A DNA stretch of 16,995 nt from Erythrobacter sp. (GCA_002695185.1 NZOF01000074.1:1-16995), one strand, 5' to 3'; positions 1 to 8,511 are shown, numbered from the stretch's first letter. The notes: generated by a model from the sequence alone, not told the origin. Translations and numbers: made by a program.

Positions 1-766
1 CGTCGACGACTTCGCCGCGCGCATCGCTCTCCTGCGGCTGGGCCTCGCCCTCGTCTTCCTCGTCGGAATCCTGATCTTCTTCCGGGGCTTCGCCTTCCTC
101 GTCATCGCCATCGTCGCGGCCCTCATCCTCGGGCGTGTCGGGCAGCGTGAGTTCGAGATGCCGCAGCATGTCGAGCGTGAGGTCCTGGAACGCGCGCTGG
201 TCGTCCAGTGCACCGGCCAGATCTTCCATATCCGAACCGATGCGGCCGAGGATTTCCTCGCGCACCATGTCCACGCCGTGCCGGGCGCGCTCGGGAATAG
301 CCTCGCCGGTCAGCGCCTCGCGCAGCATCAGCGAGAGCGCGGTCGGCAGCGGCACTTCCTTCGCCTCGGTGGCGCGGGCAATCGGGTCGGATGCCGTGCG
401 CAGTTCGACCGCCGAATCCAGATTGGCCTTCATCCCCGAATAGCGGGTGGAGCCGACCGCCTCATAACGCACCCGCTCGATCGCATCGTAACAGGCACGC
501 GCGATCGGTTCGGGAGGTGCGCCCTTGGCATGAACGCTTTCGTTGTGATGCCGCAGCTTCAGCGCGAAACTGTCGGCGAAACCGCGCGCCTCCCGCGCCT
601 GTTCGGGCGGGAGGGTGCGGCCGGGCAGCGGCACGCGGAAGTTCTTGCCCGACTGGGTCGGACTATCCGCGCTCCACGCCACCTCGACCTCGGGTTCTTG
701 CGCGATTGCGCGGGCCGTGCCGGTCAGCGCCTGCTTGAACAGGTCGAGGGGAGTCTGGTCTGCCAT
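1..766 (-). CDS. cobT: Cobaltochelatase subunit CobT (partial, C-terminus beyond the left edge)
   Basis: CobT works with CobS as the AAA+/von Willebrand-like chaperone pair that drives ATP-dependent cobalt insertion by CobN into hydrogenobyrinate diamide in aerobic cobalamin synthesis in the cytoplasm. Reading from 766 leftwards, the protein begins MADQTPLDLFKQALTGTARA and continues with an EPEVEVAW segment and a PLPGRTLPPEQAREARG stretch, which I recognise as the CobT N-terminal domain. Residues of roughly 208-246 (about 31-145) form a very acidic Asp/Glu linker, the usual bridge to the C-terminal metal-binding vWA domain, which lies outside the window. About 255 codons are present; full CobT is about 600 residues. 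The start is set by AGGA four to five bases before ATG. Only 10 bases separate it from the upstream transaldolase stop, so the two are probably co-transcribed. Nothing looks broken in the visible part. Confidence 0.88.
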   Translation of the reverse strand, partial: MADQTPLDLFKQALTGTARAIAQEPEVEVAWSADSPTQSGKNFRVPLPGRTLPPEQAREARGFADSFALKLRHHNESVHAKGAPPEPIARACYDAIERVRYEAVGSTRYSGMKANLDSAVELRTASDPIARATEAKEVPLPTALSLMLREALTGEAIPERARHGVDMVREEILGRIGSDMEDLAGALDDQRAFQDLTLDMLRHLELTLPDTPEDEGRDDGDDEEGEAPEEDQDSDEEDEGEAQPQESDARGEVVD

Positions 767-776
767 GGTTTCCTAG

Positions 777-1436
777 TTAGGACGTCGGGATCGTCTGGCC
801 AGTCTTTTCCCAATCGGCGACGAAACCTTCGATGCCCTTGTCGGTCAGGATGTGCTTGAACAGCCCCTTGATCACGGCGGGCGGCATGGTGGCGACATCG
901 GCGCCGATCAGCGCGCTTTTCAGCACATGGACCGGATTGCGGATGCTCGCGACAAGGATTTCGGTGCCGAAATCGTAATTGTCATAGATGCGGCGGATGT
1001 CGGCGATCAGTTCCATGCCGTCGAAGCCATTGTCGTCATGGCGGCCCACGAAGGGCGAAACGAAAGTGGCCCCGGCCTTGGCAGCCAGCAGCGCCTGATT
1101 GGCCGAGAAGCAGAGGGTGACGTTGACCTTGGTGCCGTCGCTCGTCAGCTTCTTGCAGGTTTTCAACCCGTCGATCGTCAGCGGAACCTTGATGCAAACA
1201 TTGTCCGCGATCTTCCGCAGCGTTTCGGCTTCCTTCATCATGGTGTCGTGATCGAGCGCGACGACTTCGGCGCTGACCGGGCCATCCACCAGATCGCAGA
1301 TTTCCTTTGTGACTTCCATGAAATCGCGGCCCGATTTGGCGATCAGCGAAGGGTTGGTGGTCACGCCATCGAGCAGGCCGGTGTCGGCCATTTCCTTGAT
1401 GTCAGCGATGTCGGCAGTGTCGACGAAGAATTTCAT
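777..1436 (-). CDS. fsa: Transaldolase, fructose-6-phosphate aldolase (FSA/TalC-like) subfamily
   Basis: A 219-residue class I aldolase of the short transaldolase group, acting in the cytosol on fructose 6-phosphate or sedoheptulose 7-phosphate in the non-oxidative pentose phosphate route. Visible family signatures are [10 protein letters not shown] at the N-terminus, GVTTNPSL at 24-31, the Schiff-base lysine in CIKVPLT (Lys83), [11 protein letters not shown] at about 105-115 and SPFVGRHDD at about 127-135. Length equals the usual 210-220 residues of the short family, against 310+ for classical TalB. Whether it is a true transaldolase or an FSA cannot be decided from sequence alone. It lies between a DUF4197 lipoprotein gene (66 bases upstream) and cobT (10 bases downstream), all on the minus strand. 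Its likely ribosome site, GGAG at 1446-1449, is nine bases from the ATG and falls inside a strong inverted repeat, so translation may be controlled by RNA structure. Confidence 0.93.
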   Translation of the reverse strand: MKFFVDTADIADIKEMADTGLLDGVTTNPSLIAKSGRDFMEVTKEICDLVDGPVSAEVVALDHDTMMKEAETLRKIADNVCIKVPLTIDGLKTCKKLTSDGTKVNVTLCFSANQALLAAKAGATFVSPFVGRHDDNGFDGMELIADIRRIYDNYDFGTEILVASIRNPVHVLKSALIGADVATMPPAVIKGLFKHILTDKGIEGFVADWEKTGQTIPTS

Positions 1437-1442
1437 TTGTTC

Positions 1443-1480
1443 AGGCTCCGGGGAAGCGATTTGCGATTCCCCGGCAGCCT
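1443..1480 (-). promoter_or_regulatory. Leader hairpin covering the fsa ribosome binding site
   Basis: An inverted repeat fills most of the gap before the transaldolase start. In plus coordinates 1448-1455 (CCGGGGAA) pairs perfectly with 1467-1474 (TTCCCCGG). An outer arm of four pairs (1443-1446 with 1477-1480) and two inner pairs (1457-1458 with 1464-1465) extend the stem around a five-base loop. In the minus-strand mRNA the 3' arm contains GGAG (1449-1446), the only Shine-Dalgarno-like sequence near the ATG at 1436, so folding would hide it. No U-run follows, which argues against a simple intrinsic terminator. An RNA-processing or stability element between co-transcribed genes is the main alternative. 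Confidence 0.5.
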
Positions 1481-1502
1481 TAGCGATGTGGGTGCGCGGC
1501 GG

Positions 1503-2231
1503 CTAGAGGCGGGACGCCGTGCCGAAGGTCCCGATGATAAGCGGATCGCGGGTGGATTGCGGATCGCGGCGGATGGCCGCTTCTTCCAGCCCGATCTCGC
1601 GCCAGATCGTATCGTCCAGATTGTTGGCGAAACGCGTGGTCGCATCGGCGATATTGGGTCCGGCCAGCGCGGACAGCAGTTCGCCCACCAGCGGATCCTG
1701 CGCCACGCGCATGGCATCGCCCAATTCTGGCACCATCGCATCGATCAGCGTGCGGCCCATCGAATCACGCAGGAAGGCAGTGGCGGCGGTCGGCCCACCG
1801 TTCACCAGGTCGATCGCATTGCGCACGCCGATGGTGCGCACGGCATCGGTCACCAGCGGCGCGGCGCGTTCGGCGCCTTCATAGGCGATGTCGGCAAAGG
1901 CATCCTGCAGGCGGTTCTTGAACAGGGCGGAAGTGAGGATGCGCGACAGCACATCGCCGCGCGTGCCGAGCAGATTGTTGAGGCCCAGCGTGGCGACCTG
2001 CTGATCCCAGAACCCGCCCGAATTGAGCATGCGCCCGAAAGCGCGGTCGGTGGAGAGGAACAGGATACGCTGGACCGCATCGACCATGCTGAAGCCCGGC
2101 AGGCTGGCACAGCCGGCCAGCGCCAGCCCTGCCCCGCCGAGCGTAATCCCGCCCAGGAAGGCTCGCCGTCCGCGTTTCTGATCGAGGATAGTCTCACCAA
2201 GGATCGGGGGTTTCACGAGAATATCGGTCAT
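1503..2231 (-). CDS. DUF4197 domain lipoprotein, probably Tat-exported
   Basis: A 242-residue protein of the DUF4197 family, whose biochemical role is not known. The N-terminus carries a twin-arginine-like GRRAFLGG (about 21-28), a hydrophobic stretch and the lipobox LAGC with Cys41, predicting export and lipidation. Family hallmarks are SGGFWDQ, an AERAAPLVTDAV segment and NGGPTAATAFLRDSMGRTL, which match the DUF4197 pattern of an Ala-Glu-x-Ala-x-Pro helix followed by Gly-Gly-x-Ala-Ala-Thr. I chose ATG 2231 rather than an upstream in-frame ATG at 2285 because GAGGAG stands about eight bases before it and the extra 18 residues look non-coding. It diverges from priA (65-base gap) and lies upstream of the transaldolase gene on the same strand. 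Tat routing is inference; Sec is possible. Confidence 0.85.
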   Translation of the reverse strand: MTDILVKPPILGETILDQKRGRRAFLGGITLGGAGLALAGCASLPGFSMVDAVQRILFLSTDRAFGRMLNSGGFWDQQVATLGLNNLLGTRGDVLSRILTSALFKNRLQDAFADIAYEGAERAAPLVTDAVRTIGVRNAIDLVNGGPTAATAFLRDSMGRTLIDAMVPELGDAMRVAQDPLVGELLSALAGPNIADATTRFANNLDDTIWREIGLEEAAIRRDPQSTRDPLIIGTFGTASRL

Positions 2232-2296
2232 TTTATCACTCCTCACAAAGTCCCACCCTTGTTTCCTGCACTCTAGGCCGCCCATATGGCGCCTGA

Positions 2297-4462
2297 ATGA
2301 ACCGCGTCCGCTGCCTCGTCCTCAATGCCGCGCTCGGCCCACTCGACTACAAGGTGCCGGATGGCATGAAAGTCGAACTCGGCCAGGTGGTGGAATGCCC
2401 GCTTGGGCCGCGCACCGTGATCGGGATCGTCTGGGAGGCTGAACGGCTTCCCGGCACGGACGTTCCGGCAGAGAAATTACGTCCGCTCAGGGGTTTGTAT
2501 CCGATACCGCCCTTCAGTGCGCCGCTGCGGCGGCTGATCGAGTGGACTGCGGACTATTATGTCGCATCGCTGGCCAGCGTGGCGCGCATGGCGCTTTCCT
2601 CCGGAGGGGCGCTGAAAGGTCCGGCCAGCATCACCGAATACCGGCTGACCGGCGGCATGCCCGAACGCATGACCCCCCAGCGGCAGGCCGCGATGGAGGC
2701 GCTGGAGGAAGAGCAGGCGACGATCCGCGAATTGGCGGGTATCGCGGGCGTCTCCGAAGGCGTGCTGCGGGGCCTCGTGAACCAGGGCGTGCTGAAACCG
2801 GTGGAGGTAGATTGCGATCGCCCCTATCCCGAAGCGCGGCCCGATTTCGCGCAGGTCGAATTGAGCGACCAGCAGCGCGAGGCATCGGACCTGTTCGCCA
2901 AGGCTGTTCGCGAGGAGAAATTCGCGCCCTTCCTGCTCGATGGCGTAACCGGATCGGGCAAGACCGAAACCTATTTCGAACCAGTGGCAGAGGCGCTGCG
3001 CATGGGGCGGCAGGTGCTGGTCCTGCTGCCCGAAATCGCGCTGACCGAGAACTTCCTGCACCGCTTCGAAGAACGCTTCGGCACGGTGCCCGTGCTGTGG
3101 CACTCCTCGCTCAAATCCACCGAGAGGCGGCGGGCATGGCGGGCCGTGGCCAGCGGCGAGGCGCAAGTGGTAGTGGGCGCGCGGTCGGCGCTGTTTCTGC
3201 CCTTTGCCCGGCTCGGTCTGATCGTGGTCGACGAGGCGCATGAAACCAGCTTCAAGCAAGAAGACGGCGTGCGCTACAATGCCCGCGACGTGGCGGTTAT
3301 GCGCGCCCATTTCGAAAAATTCCCAATCATCCTCGCCAGCGCTACCCCCGCACTGGAAAGCCTGCAGATGGCCGAGAGCGGGATTTACCAGAAGGTCGAT
3401 CTGCCCAGCCGGTTCGGCGGCGCGCAATTGCCCAGCATCAACATCGTCGACCTGACCGAGGAAAAGCCGCCGCAGGGCATGTGGCTGGCGCAGCGGCTGG
3501 TCGACGGGGTGGCAGAACGGCTGGAACGCGGGGAGCAATCGCTCCTGTTCCTCAACCGCCGCGGCTATGCCCCGCTGACTTTGTGCCGCAATTGCGGGTT
3601 CCGCTACCAATGCCCCAATTGCAGTGCCTGGCTGGTGGAGCACCGCTTTACCCGCCGCCTCGCCTGCCATCACTGCGGCCATGAAGCGCCCAGCCCCGCC
3701 GCCTGCCAGGAATGCGGCGAGCCCGACTGCCTCGTCGCCTGCGGACCGGGCGTGGAGCGCATTGCCGACGAAGTGGCCGAGCGGCTGCCCGAAGCGCGCG
3801 TATTCGTGGCCACTTCGGATACGCTCAATTCGCCCGGCCGCGCGGCGGAATTTATCGCACAGGTCGATGCGGGCGAGATCGACGTGATCGTCGGCACGCA
3901 GCTCGTCACCAAGGGCTTCCACTTTCCCGAACTGACGCTGGTCGGGGTGGTCGATGCCGATCTCGGCCTAGAAGGCGGCGATCTGCGCGCGGGCGAGCGG
4001 ACCTATCAGCAGGTGGCGCAGGTCGCCGGCCGCGCGGGCCGCGGGGCGAAACCGGGCGAAGTGCTGATCCAGACCCGCCATCCCGAAGCCAGCGTGATCG
4101 CCGCGCTCGCCGCCGGGGACCGCGATGCCTTCTACTCGGCCGAAACCGAAATGCGCCGCGATGCCGGCGCCCCGCCCTTCGGCCGCTGGGCCTCGATCAT
4201 CGTGTCTTCCGAAGACGAATCCGAAGCCCGCGAGGCCGCCCGCCGCATCGGCGATCTGCGCCCCGATGTGCCCGACTGCATGATCCTCGGCCCCGCCCCC
4301 GCCCCCATGGCGCAGCTGCGCGGCCGCTATCGCTACCGCCTGCTGATGAACGCGCGCCGCAGCGTGCAATTGCAAGACGTCATCCGCAACTGGCTGGCCC
4401 GCATCGACCACCCACCCGGCGTGCGCGTGGCGGTGGATGTAGACCCGTACAGTTTCGTTTGA
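2297..4462 (+). CDS. priA: Primosomal protein N' (replication restart helicase PriA)
   Basis: A 721-residue superfamily 2 DNA helicase that binds stalled or repaired forks and reloads the replicative helicase. Domain order is complete: the N-terminal 3'-DNA-binding domain (1-100, beginning MNRVRCLVLN), a winged-helix segment (about 125-170), the helicase core with Walker A GVTGSGKT at 216-223, DEAH at 312-315 and SAT motif LASATPALES at 346-355. A zinc-binding insert follows with cysteines 430, 433, 439, 442, 457, 460, 470 and 473. The second helicase lobe has the GTQLVTKGFHFPELTLVG and QVAGRAGRG motifs. Eight zinc cysteines match the two-zinc pattern of known PriA. ATG 2297 is preferred because the family N-terminus aligns from there, though no strong Shine-Dalgarno is visible. 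The next plus-strand gene starts 59 bases downstream. Confidence 0.97.
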   Translation: MNRVRCLVLNAALGPLDYKVPDGMKVELGQVVECPLGPRTVIGIVWEAERLPGTDVPAEKLRPLRGLYPIPPFSAPLRRLIEWTADYYVASLASVARMALSSGGALKGPASITEYRLTGGMPERMTPQRQAAMEALEEEQATIRELAGIAGVSEGVLRGLVNQGVLKPVEVDCDRPYPEARPDFAQVELSDQQREASDLFAKAVREEKFAPFLLDGVTGSGKTETYFEPVAEALRMGRQVLVLLPEIALTENFLHRFEERFGTVPVLWHSSLKSTERRRAWRAVASGEAQVVVGARSALFLPFARLGLIVVDEAHETSFKQEDGVRYNARDVAVMRAHFEKFPIILASATPALESLQMAESGIYQKVDLPSRFGGAQLPSINIVDLTEEKPPQGMWLAQRLVDGVAERLERGEQSLLFLNRRGYAPLTLCRNCGFRYQCPNCSAWLVEHRFTRRLACHHCGHEAPSPAACQECGEPDCLVACGPGVERIADEVAERLPEARVFVATSDTLNSPGRAAEFIAQVDAGEIDVIVGTQLVTKGFHFPELTLVGVVDADLGLEGGDLRAGERTYQQVAQVAGRAGRGAKPGEVLIQTRHPEASVIAALAAGDRDAFYSAETEMRRDAGAPPFGRWASIIVSSEDESEAREAARRIGDLRPDVPDCMILGPAPAPMAQLRGRYRYRLLMNARRSVQLQDVIRNWLARIDHPPGVRVAVDVDPYSFV

Positions 4463-4487
4463 ACTGGCAAGATGTCCACTGTATCAC
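4459..4487 (+). promoter_or_regulatory. Candidate sigma70-type promoter for the metallopeptidase gene
   Basis: TTGAAC (4459-4464) and TATCAC (4482-4487) are separated by exactly 17 bases and lie 35 bases or more before the ATG at 4522. Each hexamer matches the housekeeping consensus at four of six positions. The -35 element overlaps the last codons of priA. The case is plausible by spacing and position only; a CATAAT at 4494-4499 is an alternative -10 but lacks a partner. Confidence 0.35.
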
Positions 4488-4521
4488 GGAATGCATAATC
4501 GGGGGTCACAGGGGTTTTCGC

Positions 4522-6111
4522 ATGCGTTTTCTCATCTCAATCCTTGCAACAATTGGCGTTTTTCTTTCCGCGCCTGCTTTGGCAGCTAGCGATGACCTTT
4601 GGAAAAGAGCGGAAACCGATCATTTCGTAATCTATTCGCCCGGCGAGACTGAAGAACTCGTCGATTTTGCCCGCGAGCTTGAACAATTCGATGGCCTGCT
4701 GCGCTTCTGGTTCCGCAAGGCCTCGCGCAACGGTACCGACAAGATCGACATCTATTTGATGGACCACAGCCGCCAAGTAGCGAGGCTACTCGACAGGCGC
4801 GGCGTTGCCGGCTTCTACTCTCCCGAGGCGGAAGGCACTTATGCTGTGGCTCATCGTGGACGCGCCGGTATGCGCTCGCTCGACGGACAAACCGCCTTGT
4901 TTCACGAATACGCGCACCACTTCATGTATAATGAGTTTTCCCTGCCGATCCCGGCCTGGTTACGCGAAGGCTTCGCCGAATTTCTCGCAACGACTGAATT
5001 CGATGATGACGGTAGCTGGACCTACGGAAAACCTGCCTCTCATCGCGGCATCGAACTCCGCCGTTTCGACGATCCGCAGATCGAGCGGCTGCTGAGTTGG
5101 CCGAGTAAGACAGATGATCGCAAGAAGATCATTGCCGGTTTCTACGGCTGGTCGTGGGCACTGACCCACATGCTCTATACCGATCCGGATCAGGGCGCGC
5201 GTATTACGGCGTATATCGACCGCCTCGCAGCCGGGGAGCAACTGCTGCCTGCGGCCGAAGCTGTTTTTGGTGATCTCCAGGCGCTCGAAAACAGATTGCA
5301 CAGGCATGTCGATCGCGAGATCGAATTCGCGGTTTCGACTGAACCCTTTTCCTGGTCTGATGAGGTTGATGTCAGCGAGCTTGGGGCGGACCAAAGCCGT
5401 ATGCTCGAATTGCGTCTGCGCCGCCGAGGTGGCGGCGACCTCGCTGATGTACGCGACGACCTTGTCAGGTTCGCGGAGCAGGACGGCGTTAAAGCCGATG
5501 CCTACGCCGAACTGGCAATGGCAGAATTTGAACTCGAAGAACGAGAGCGCTGGGAGCACAGGGTCAAGAACAAAGACGACGATGGTTATCGAGAGCTCGG
5601 CGGGCCTTGGTTCCTTGCTGCTGAGGAAGCGGCCGACAAGGCTCTTGCTATCGATACGAACCATGTCCGCGCTAACATTGCTAAGGGCCGTATCCTGCTC
5701 CACCGGCTAGTCGAAGAAGAGCGTCCCACCGGCCACGACGACTGGAAAAAGGCCCGAAGGTATTTGCAAATTGCGAACAAAGCTGCCCCGGACAATACCG
5801 AGGCTCTCTATCGGTTTGCACACAGCTTCACACAGGAAAAGCGCGAAGGGCAGATGATGTTCGACGCCTATGGCGCAGCCTTTGTGCGCGCTCCGCAAGT
5901 CGGCACGTTCCGTATTGCACTCGCTTATGACCTTGCACGGCAAGGTCGGTACGACGAGGGTATCGCACTGCTGCAGATGCTGGCGAACGATCCCCACTAT
6001 CCCGAAGCTGGCCAAAAGGCAGTCGAGCGGATCGAAACCATGCGCGAAACCGGAGCGAAATTTCCTCCTGCATCAACCTATGGAGACGAGGAGGAAGATG
6101 GGCGCGACTGA
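4522..6111 (+). CDS. Exported gluzincin-type zinc metallopeptidase with TPR-like C-terminus
   Basis: A 529-residue protein. Residues 1-21 form a clear Sec signal peptide ending in a PALA|AS site, so it acts outside the cytoplasm. The catalytic signature HEYAH (His128, Glu129, His132) is followed by WLREGFAEFLA, where Glu149 is the expected third zinc ligand. This HExxH-x16-E spacing is that of gluzincins of the peptidase MA clan. The region after about residue 380 contains helical repeats resembling tetratricopeptide units (AAEEAADKALAIDTNHVRAN, and an ALAYDLARQGRYDEGIALLQ repeat), suggesting a partner- or substrate-binding platform. The start is ATG 4522, with AGGGG about seven bases upstream and the signal peptide beginning there. 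Substrate is unknown. The gene is visibly less GC-rich than priA and uses more A/T-ending codons, which hints at a different history. It stands alone between priA and the photolyase gene. Confidence 0.82.
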   Translation: MRFLISILATIGVFLSAPALAASDDLWKRAETDHFVIYSPGETEELVDFARELEQFDGLLRFWFRKASRNGTDKIDIYLMDHSRQVARLLDRRGVAGFYSPEAEGTYAVAHRGRAGMRSLDGQTALFHEYAHHFMYNEFSLPIPAWLREGFAEFLATTEFDDDGSWTYGKPASHRGIELRRFDDPQIERLLSWPSKTDDRKKIIAGFYGWSWALTHMLYTDPDQGARITAYIDRLAAGEQLLPAAEAVFGDLQALENRLHRHVDREIEFAVSTEPFSWSDEVDVSELGADQSRMLELRLRRRGGGDLADVRDDLVRFAEQDGVKADAYAELAMAEFELEERERWEHRVKNKDDDGYRELGGPWFLAAEEAADKALAIDTNHVRANIAKGRILLHRLVEEERPTGHDDWKKARRYLQIANKAAPDNTEALYRFAHSFTQEKREGQMMFDAYGAAFVRAPQVGTFRIALAYDLARQGRYDEGIALLQMLANDPHYPEAGQKAVERIETMRETGAKFPPASTYGDEEEDGRD

Positions 6112-6167
6112 CGCGCGTTCTTCCTGATCGGTCGGGACACCTTTAGTGCCATTTCCGTTAAGAGCGC

Positions 6168-7739
6168 ATGGTACAGAGTTCCGACGGCCCCGTTCTCGTT
6201 CCGATCCTTGGCGACCAGCTCACCCGCAACCTTGCCTCGATCCGGGGTCGCACCAAGGACGATGCCGTCATCCTGATGATGGAGGTCTGGGACGAGGCGA
6301 CCTACATCAAACATCACAAGCAGAAGATCGTGCTGATCTTTTCCGCCATGCGCCACTTCGCCGCAGAATTGCGCGATGCCGGATGGACGGTCGATTACGT
6401 GAAGTTGGACGCCGAGGGCAATTCCGGGAGCTTCACCGGCGAGGTGGCGCGCGCCATCGAGGAGCATTCGCCGCGGCTGGTCAGCGTGGTCGAGGCGGGT
6501 GAGTGGCGGGTGCGCGAGGAGATGGACCAGTGGGCCGACAAGTTCGCCTGCGAGGTCGAAACCCTGCGCGACGATCGCTTCATCTGCACCCAGGCCGAAT
6601 TCGACGACTGGGCGGAGGACCGGGACACGCTGCGCATGGAGTATTTCTACCGCGAGATGCGCCGCAAGACGGGCCTGCTGATGGACGATGACGGCAAGCC
6701 GGAAGGCGGCGAATGGAATTACGACAGCGAGAACCGCAAGCCGCCCAAGGAAGGCCTGTCCGCCCCCGAACGCTCCAAGTTCGAACCCGACGCCATCACG
6801 CAAGCCTGCATCGAGCTGGTCGAAAACCGCTTCGGCGATCACTTCGGCAGCCTCGAGGCATTCCGCTGGCCCGTGACGCGTGACGAGGCGGAGGAAGCCG
6901 CCGACGCCTTTTTCGCCGAGCGGATCGAACGCTTCGGCCCCTATCAGGACGCAATGGTCGCGGGCGAGGACGATCTGTTCCACTCCATGCTTTCGACCAG
7001 CATCAACCTCGGCCTGCTCGACCCGCTCGAACTGTGCCAGCGCGCCGAGCAAGCCTATCGCGATGGCAAGGCCCCGATCAATTCGGTCGAGGGCTTCATC
7101 CGCCAAATCATCGGCTGGCGCGAATATGTGCGCGGCTTCTACTGGCACCAGATGCCGCATTTGCAGAAGGCCAATGCGCTCAACGCCCAGCGCGGCCTGC
7201 CCGACTTCTACTGGACCGGCGAAACCGACATGGCCTGCCTTGCCGATTGCATCCGCTCCACCCGCGACAATGCCCATGCCCACCATATCCAGCGGCTGAT
7301 GGTGCTGGGCAATTTCGCCCTGCTGGCAGGCATCGATCCGCGCGCGGTGCAGGACTGGTATCTGATCGTCTATGCCGACGCCTATGAATGGGTCGAGCTG
7401 CCCAATGTGGCGGCGATGATCCTCTATGCCGATGGCGGCAAGCTGGCCTCCAAACCCTATGCCGCCAGCGGCAATTACATCAACAAGATGAGCAATTACT
7501 GCTCCGGCTGTACCTATTCCCCATCGAAGAAGACCAGCGAAGGTGCCTGCCCGTTCAACCCGCTCTACTGGCACTTCATGGACCGCCACCGCGAACGGCT
7601 GGAGAAGAACCACCGCATCAGCCGGATCTATTCCACCTGGGACCGCATGGATGCGGACCGGCGGCAGGAATATCTCGACAGCGCCGAGGCGTTTCTGGAC
7701 ACGCTCACCCCGGCCGACAGCAGCTGGGCGCGCAACTGA
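6168..7739 (+). CDS. Fe-S cluster cryptochrome/photolyase (FeS-BCP, PhrB-like (6-4) photolyase)
   Basis: A 523-residue flavoprotein of the prokaryotic Fe-S photolyase/cryptochrome family, which repairs (6-4) photoproducts with blue light or acts as a light sensor. The N-terminus (VLVPILGDQLTRNL) is typical of the deoxyribodipyrimidine photolyase-related domain. Four cysteines, Cys357, Cys445, Cys448 and Cys461, are placed to hold a [4Fe-4S] cluster; from memory, each sits exactly seven residues after the ligand in Agrobacterium PhrB (350, 438, 441, 454). The FAD-binding core contains GFIRQIIGWREYVRGFYWHQ and NAHAHHIQRLMVLGNFALL with a double histidine at 372-373 in the position of the PhrB active-site pair. 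Length fits the family. ATG 6168 has AAGAG four bases upstream. It converges on the siderophore-interacting protein gene with only eight bases between stop codons. Repair versus signalling cannot be settled from sequence. Confidence 0.93.
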   Translation: MVQSSDGPVLVPILGDQLTRNLASIRGRTKDDAVILMMEVWDEATYIKHHKQKIVLIFSAMRHFAAELRDAGWTVDYVKLDAEGNSGSFTGEVARAIEEHSPRLVSVVEAGEWRVREEMDQWADKFACEVETLRDDRFICTQAEFDDWAEDRDTLRMEYFYREMRRKTGLLMDDDGKPEGGEWNYDSENRKPPKEGLSAPERSKFEPDAITQACIELVENRFGDHFGSLEAFRWPVTRDEAEEAADAFFAERIERFGPYQDAMVAGEDDLFHSMLSTSINLGLLDPLELCQRAEQAYRDGKAPINSVEGFIRQIIGWREYVRGFYWHQMPHLQKANALNAQRGLPDFYWTGETDMACLADCIRSTRDNAHAHHIQRLMVLGNFALLAGIDPRAVQDWYLIVYADAYEWVELPNVAAMILYADGGKLASKPYAASGNYINKMSNYCSGCTYSPSKKTSEGACPFNPLYWHFMDRHRERLEKNHRISRIYSTWDRMDADRRQEYLDSAEAFLDTLTPADSSWARN

Positions 7740-7747
7740 GGCTGTCG

Positions 7748-8509
7748 CTAGGCCGCCTGCGCCTCGGCATCCTCGCGCTTCAGGACCTTGTGCTTCGTTT
7801 CCTCCAGCCCGTGTTTCCAGTAGCTCGAGATGTAGAGGTCATTCCCGCCCAGGCCGAGATCGCCCCGGAAGAAGTCGCGCAAGGCCCTCATGGAGGAGAA
7901 CTCGCACGCCGCCCATGCCGCGACATTGGCATCGGGTAGCTCGACCGCCCGCAGCGCGTCGACCAGCAGGTGGGGCGCAAGGCCCGGCTGCGAGTTCACG
8001 ATCCATTCGATCGTCACCCCCGGCGGTGCATCGATCGGCTGGCAATCCTCCTCCGACTGGATCTCGATCGCGACATGGCCCCTAGCCCCGCGGTCGAGCG
8101 CTTCGAGATTGACGCCGATCGCCGGCAAGGCCGTCATGTCGCCCGCGACGAGGTAGAAATCGCGCCCCGCCGGCAAGGGCTTGGCCGGTCCCGGCCCGCC
8201 GATCCGAACCGTGTCACCCTGCTTCGCAGCCAGAGCAAACCGGGTTGCCGGACCAGCCGCCTCCCCGCCATGCAGCGCGAAATCGACCACCAGCGCGCCG
8301 GGCGTGTGCCGCCGGATCGTATAGGTCCGCACGATCGGGCGCTCTCCCTCACCGGGCAGCATCAGCTTGATGTACCCACCCGCCTGGCCTTCGGGAAACC
8401 CCGCCAGCCCCGCTCCGCCGAGCGAGAGCCTGTGCATGGAGGGCGAGAGAGTTTCGGTGCTCAACACTTCGAGCGTGCGTGGTTCTGGTCTGCTTGTCAT
8501 CTCGCCCAT
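7748..8509 (-). CDS. Siderophore-interacting protein (SIP family ferric-chelate reductase)
   Basis: A 253-residue cytoplasmic FAD-dependent reductase of the SIP/ViuB/YqjH family, which releases iron from imported ferric siderophores by reducing it. Visible motifs are the flavin-binding RTYTIRRH (61-68), the nucleotide-side AGDMTALPAI (122-131), ACEFSSMR (201-208) and the family-specific C-terminal YWKHGLEETKHK (230-241), whose lysine and histidine are typical of SIP. Two starts are possible: ATG 8509 (MGEMTSRP) and ATG 8500 (MTSRPEP). Neither has a well spaced Shine-Dalgarno, and the second is nearer the usual N-terminus, so the true start is open. A perfect 19-bp palindrome sits directly upstream, between this start and the stop of the CPBP gene, and is a likely operator. 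No receptor or siderophore synthesis gene is visible nearby. Confidence 0.88.
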   Translation of the reverse strand: MGEMTSRPEPRTLEVLSTETLSPSMHRLSLGGAGLAGFPEGQAGGYIKLMLPGEGERPIVRTYTIRRHTPGALVVDFALHGGEAAGPATRFALAAKQGDTVRIGGPGPAKPLPAGRDFYLVAGDMTALPAIGVNLEALDRGARGHVAIEIQSEEDCQPIDAPPGVTIEWIVNSQPGLAPHLLVDALRAVELPDANVAAWAACEFSSMRALRDFFRGDLGLGGNDLYISSYWKHGLEETKHKVLKREDAEAQAA

Positions 8510-8511
8510 TT

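Noticed and set aside
852..2276. Long plus-strand open frame of 474 codons opposite the transaldolase and lipoprotein genes
   Set aside because: It is His/Gln/Ala/Arg-rich antisense sequence typical of the complement of GC-rich genes, with no domain or ribosome site, and both opposite genes are well supported.
6078..7613. 511-codon minus-strand frame opposite the photolyase
   Set aside because: It is a mirror of a clearly recognised photolyase gene and has no recognisable family motif.
7725..7775. Bidirectional terminator between the convergent photolyase and SIP genes
   Set aside because: GAGGC and GCCTC can pair over a long loop, but the stem is short and no T-run follows on either strand.
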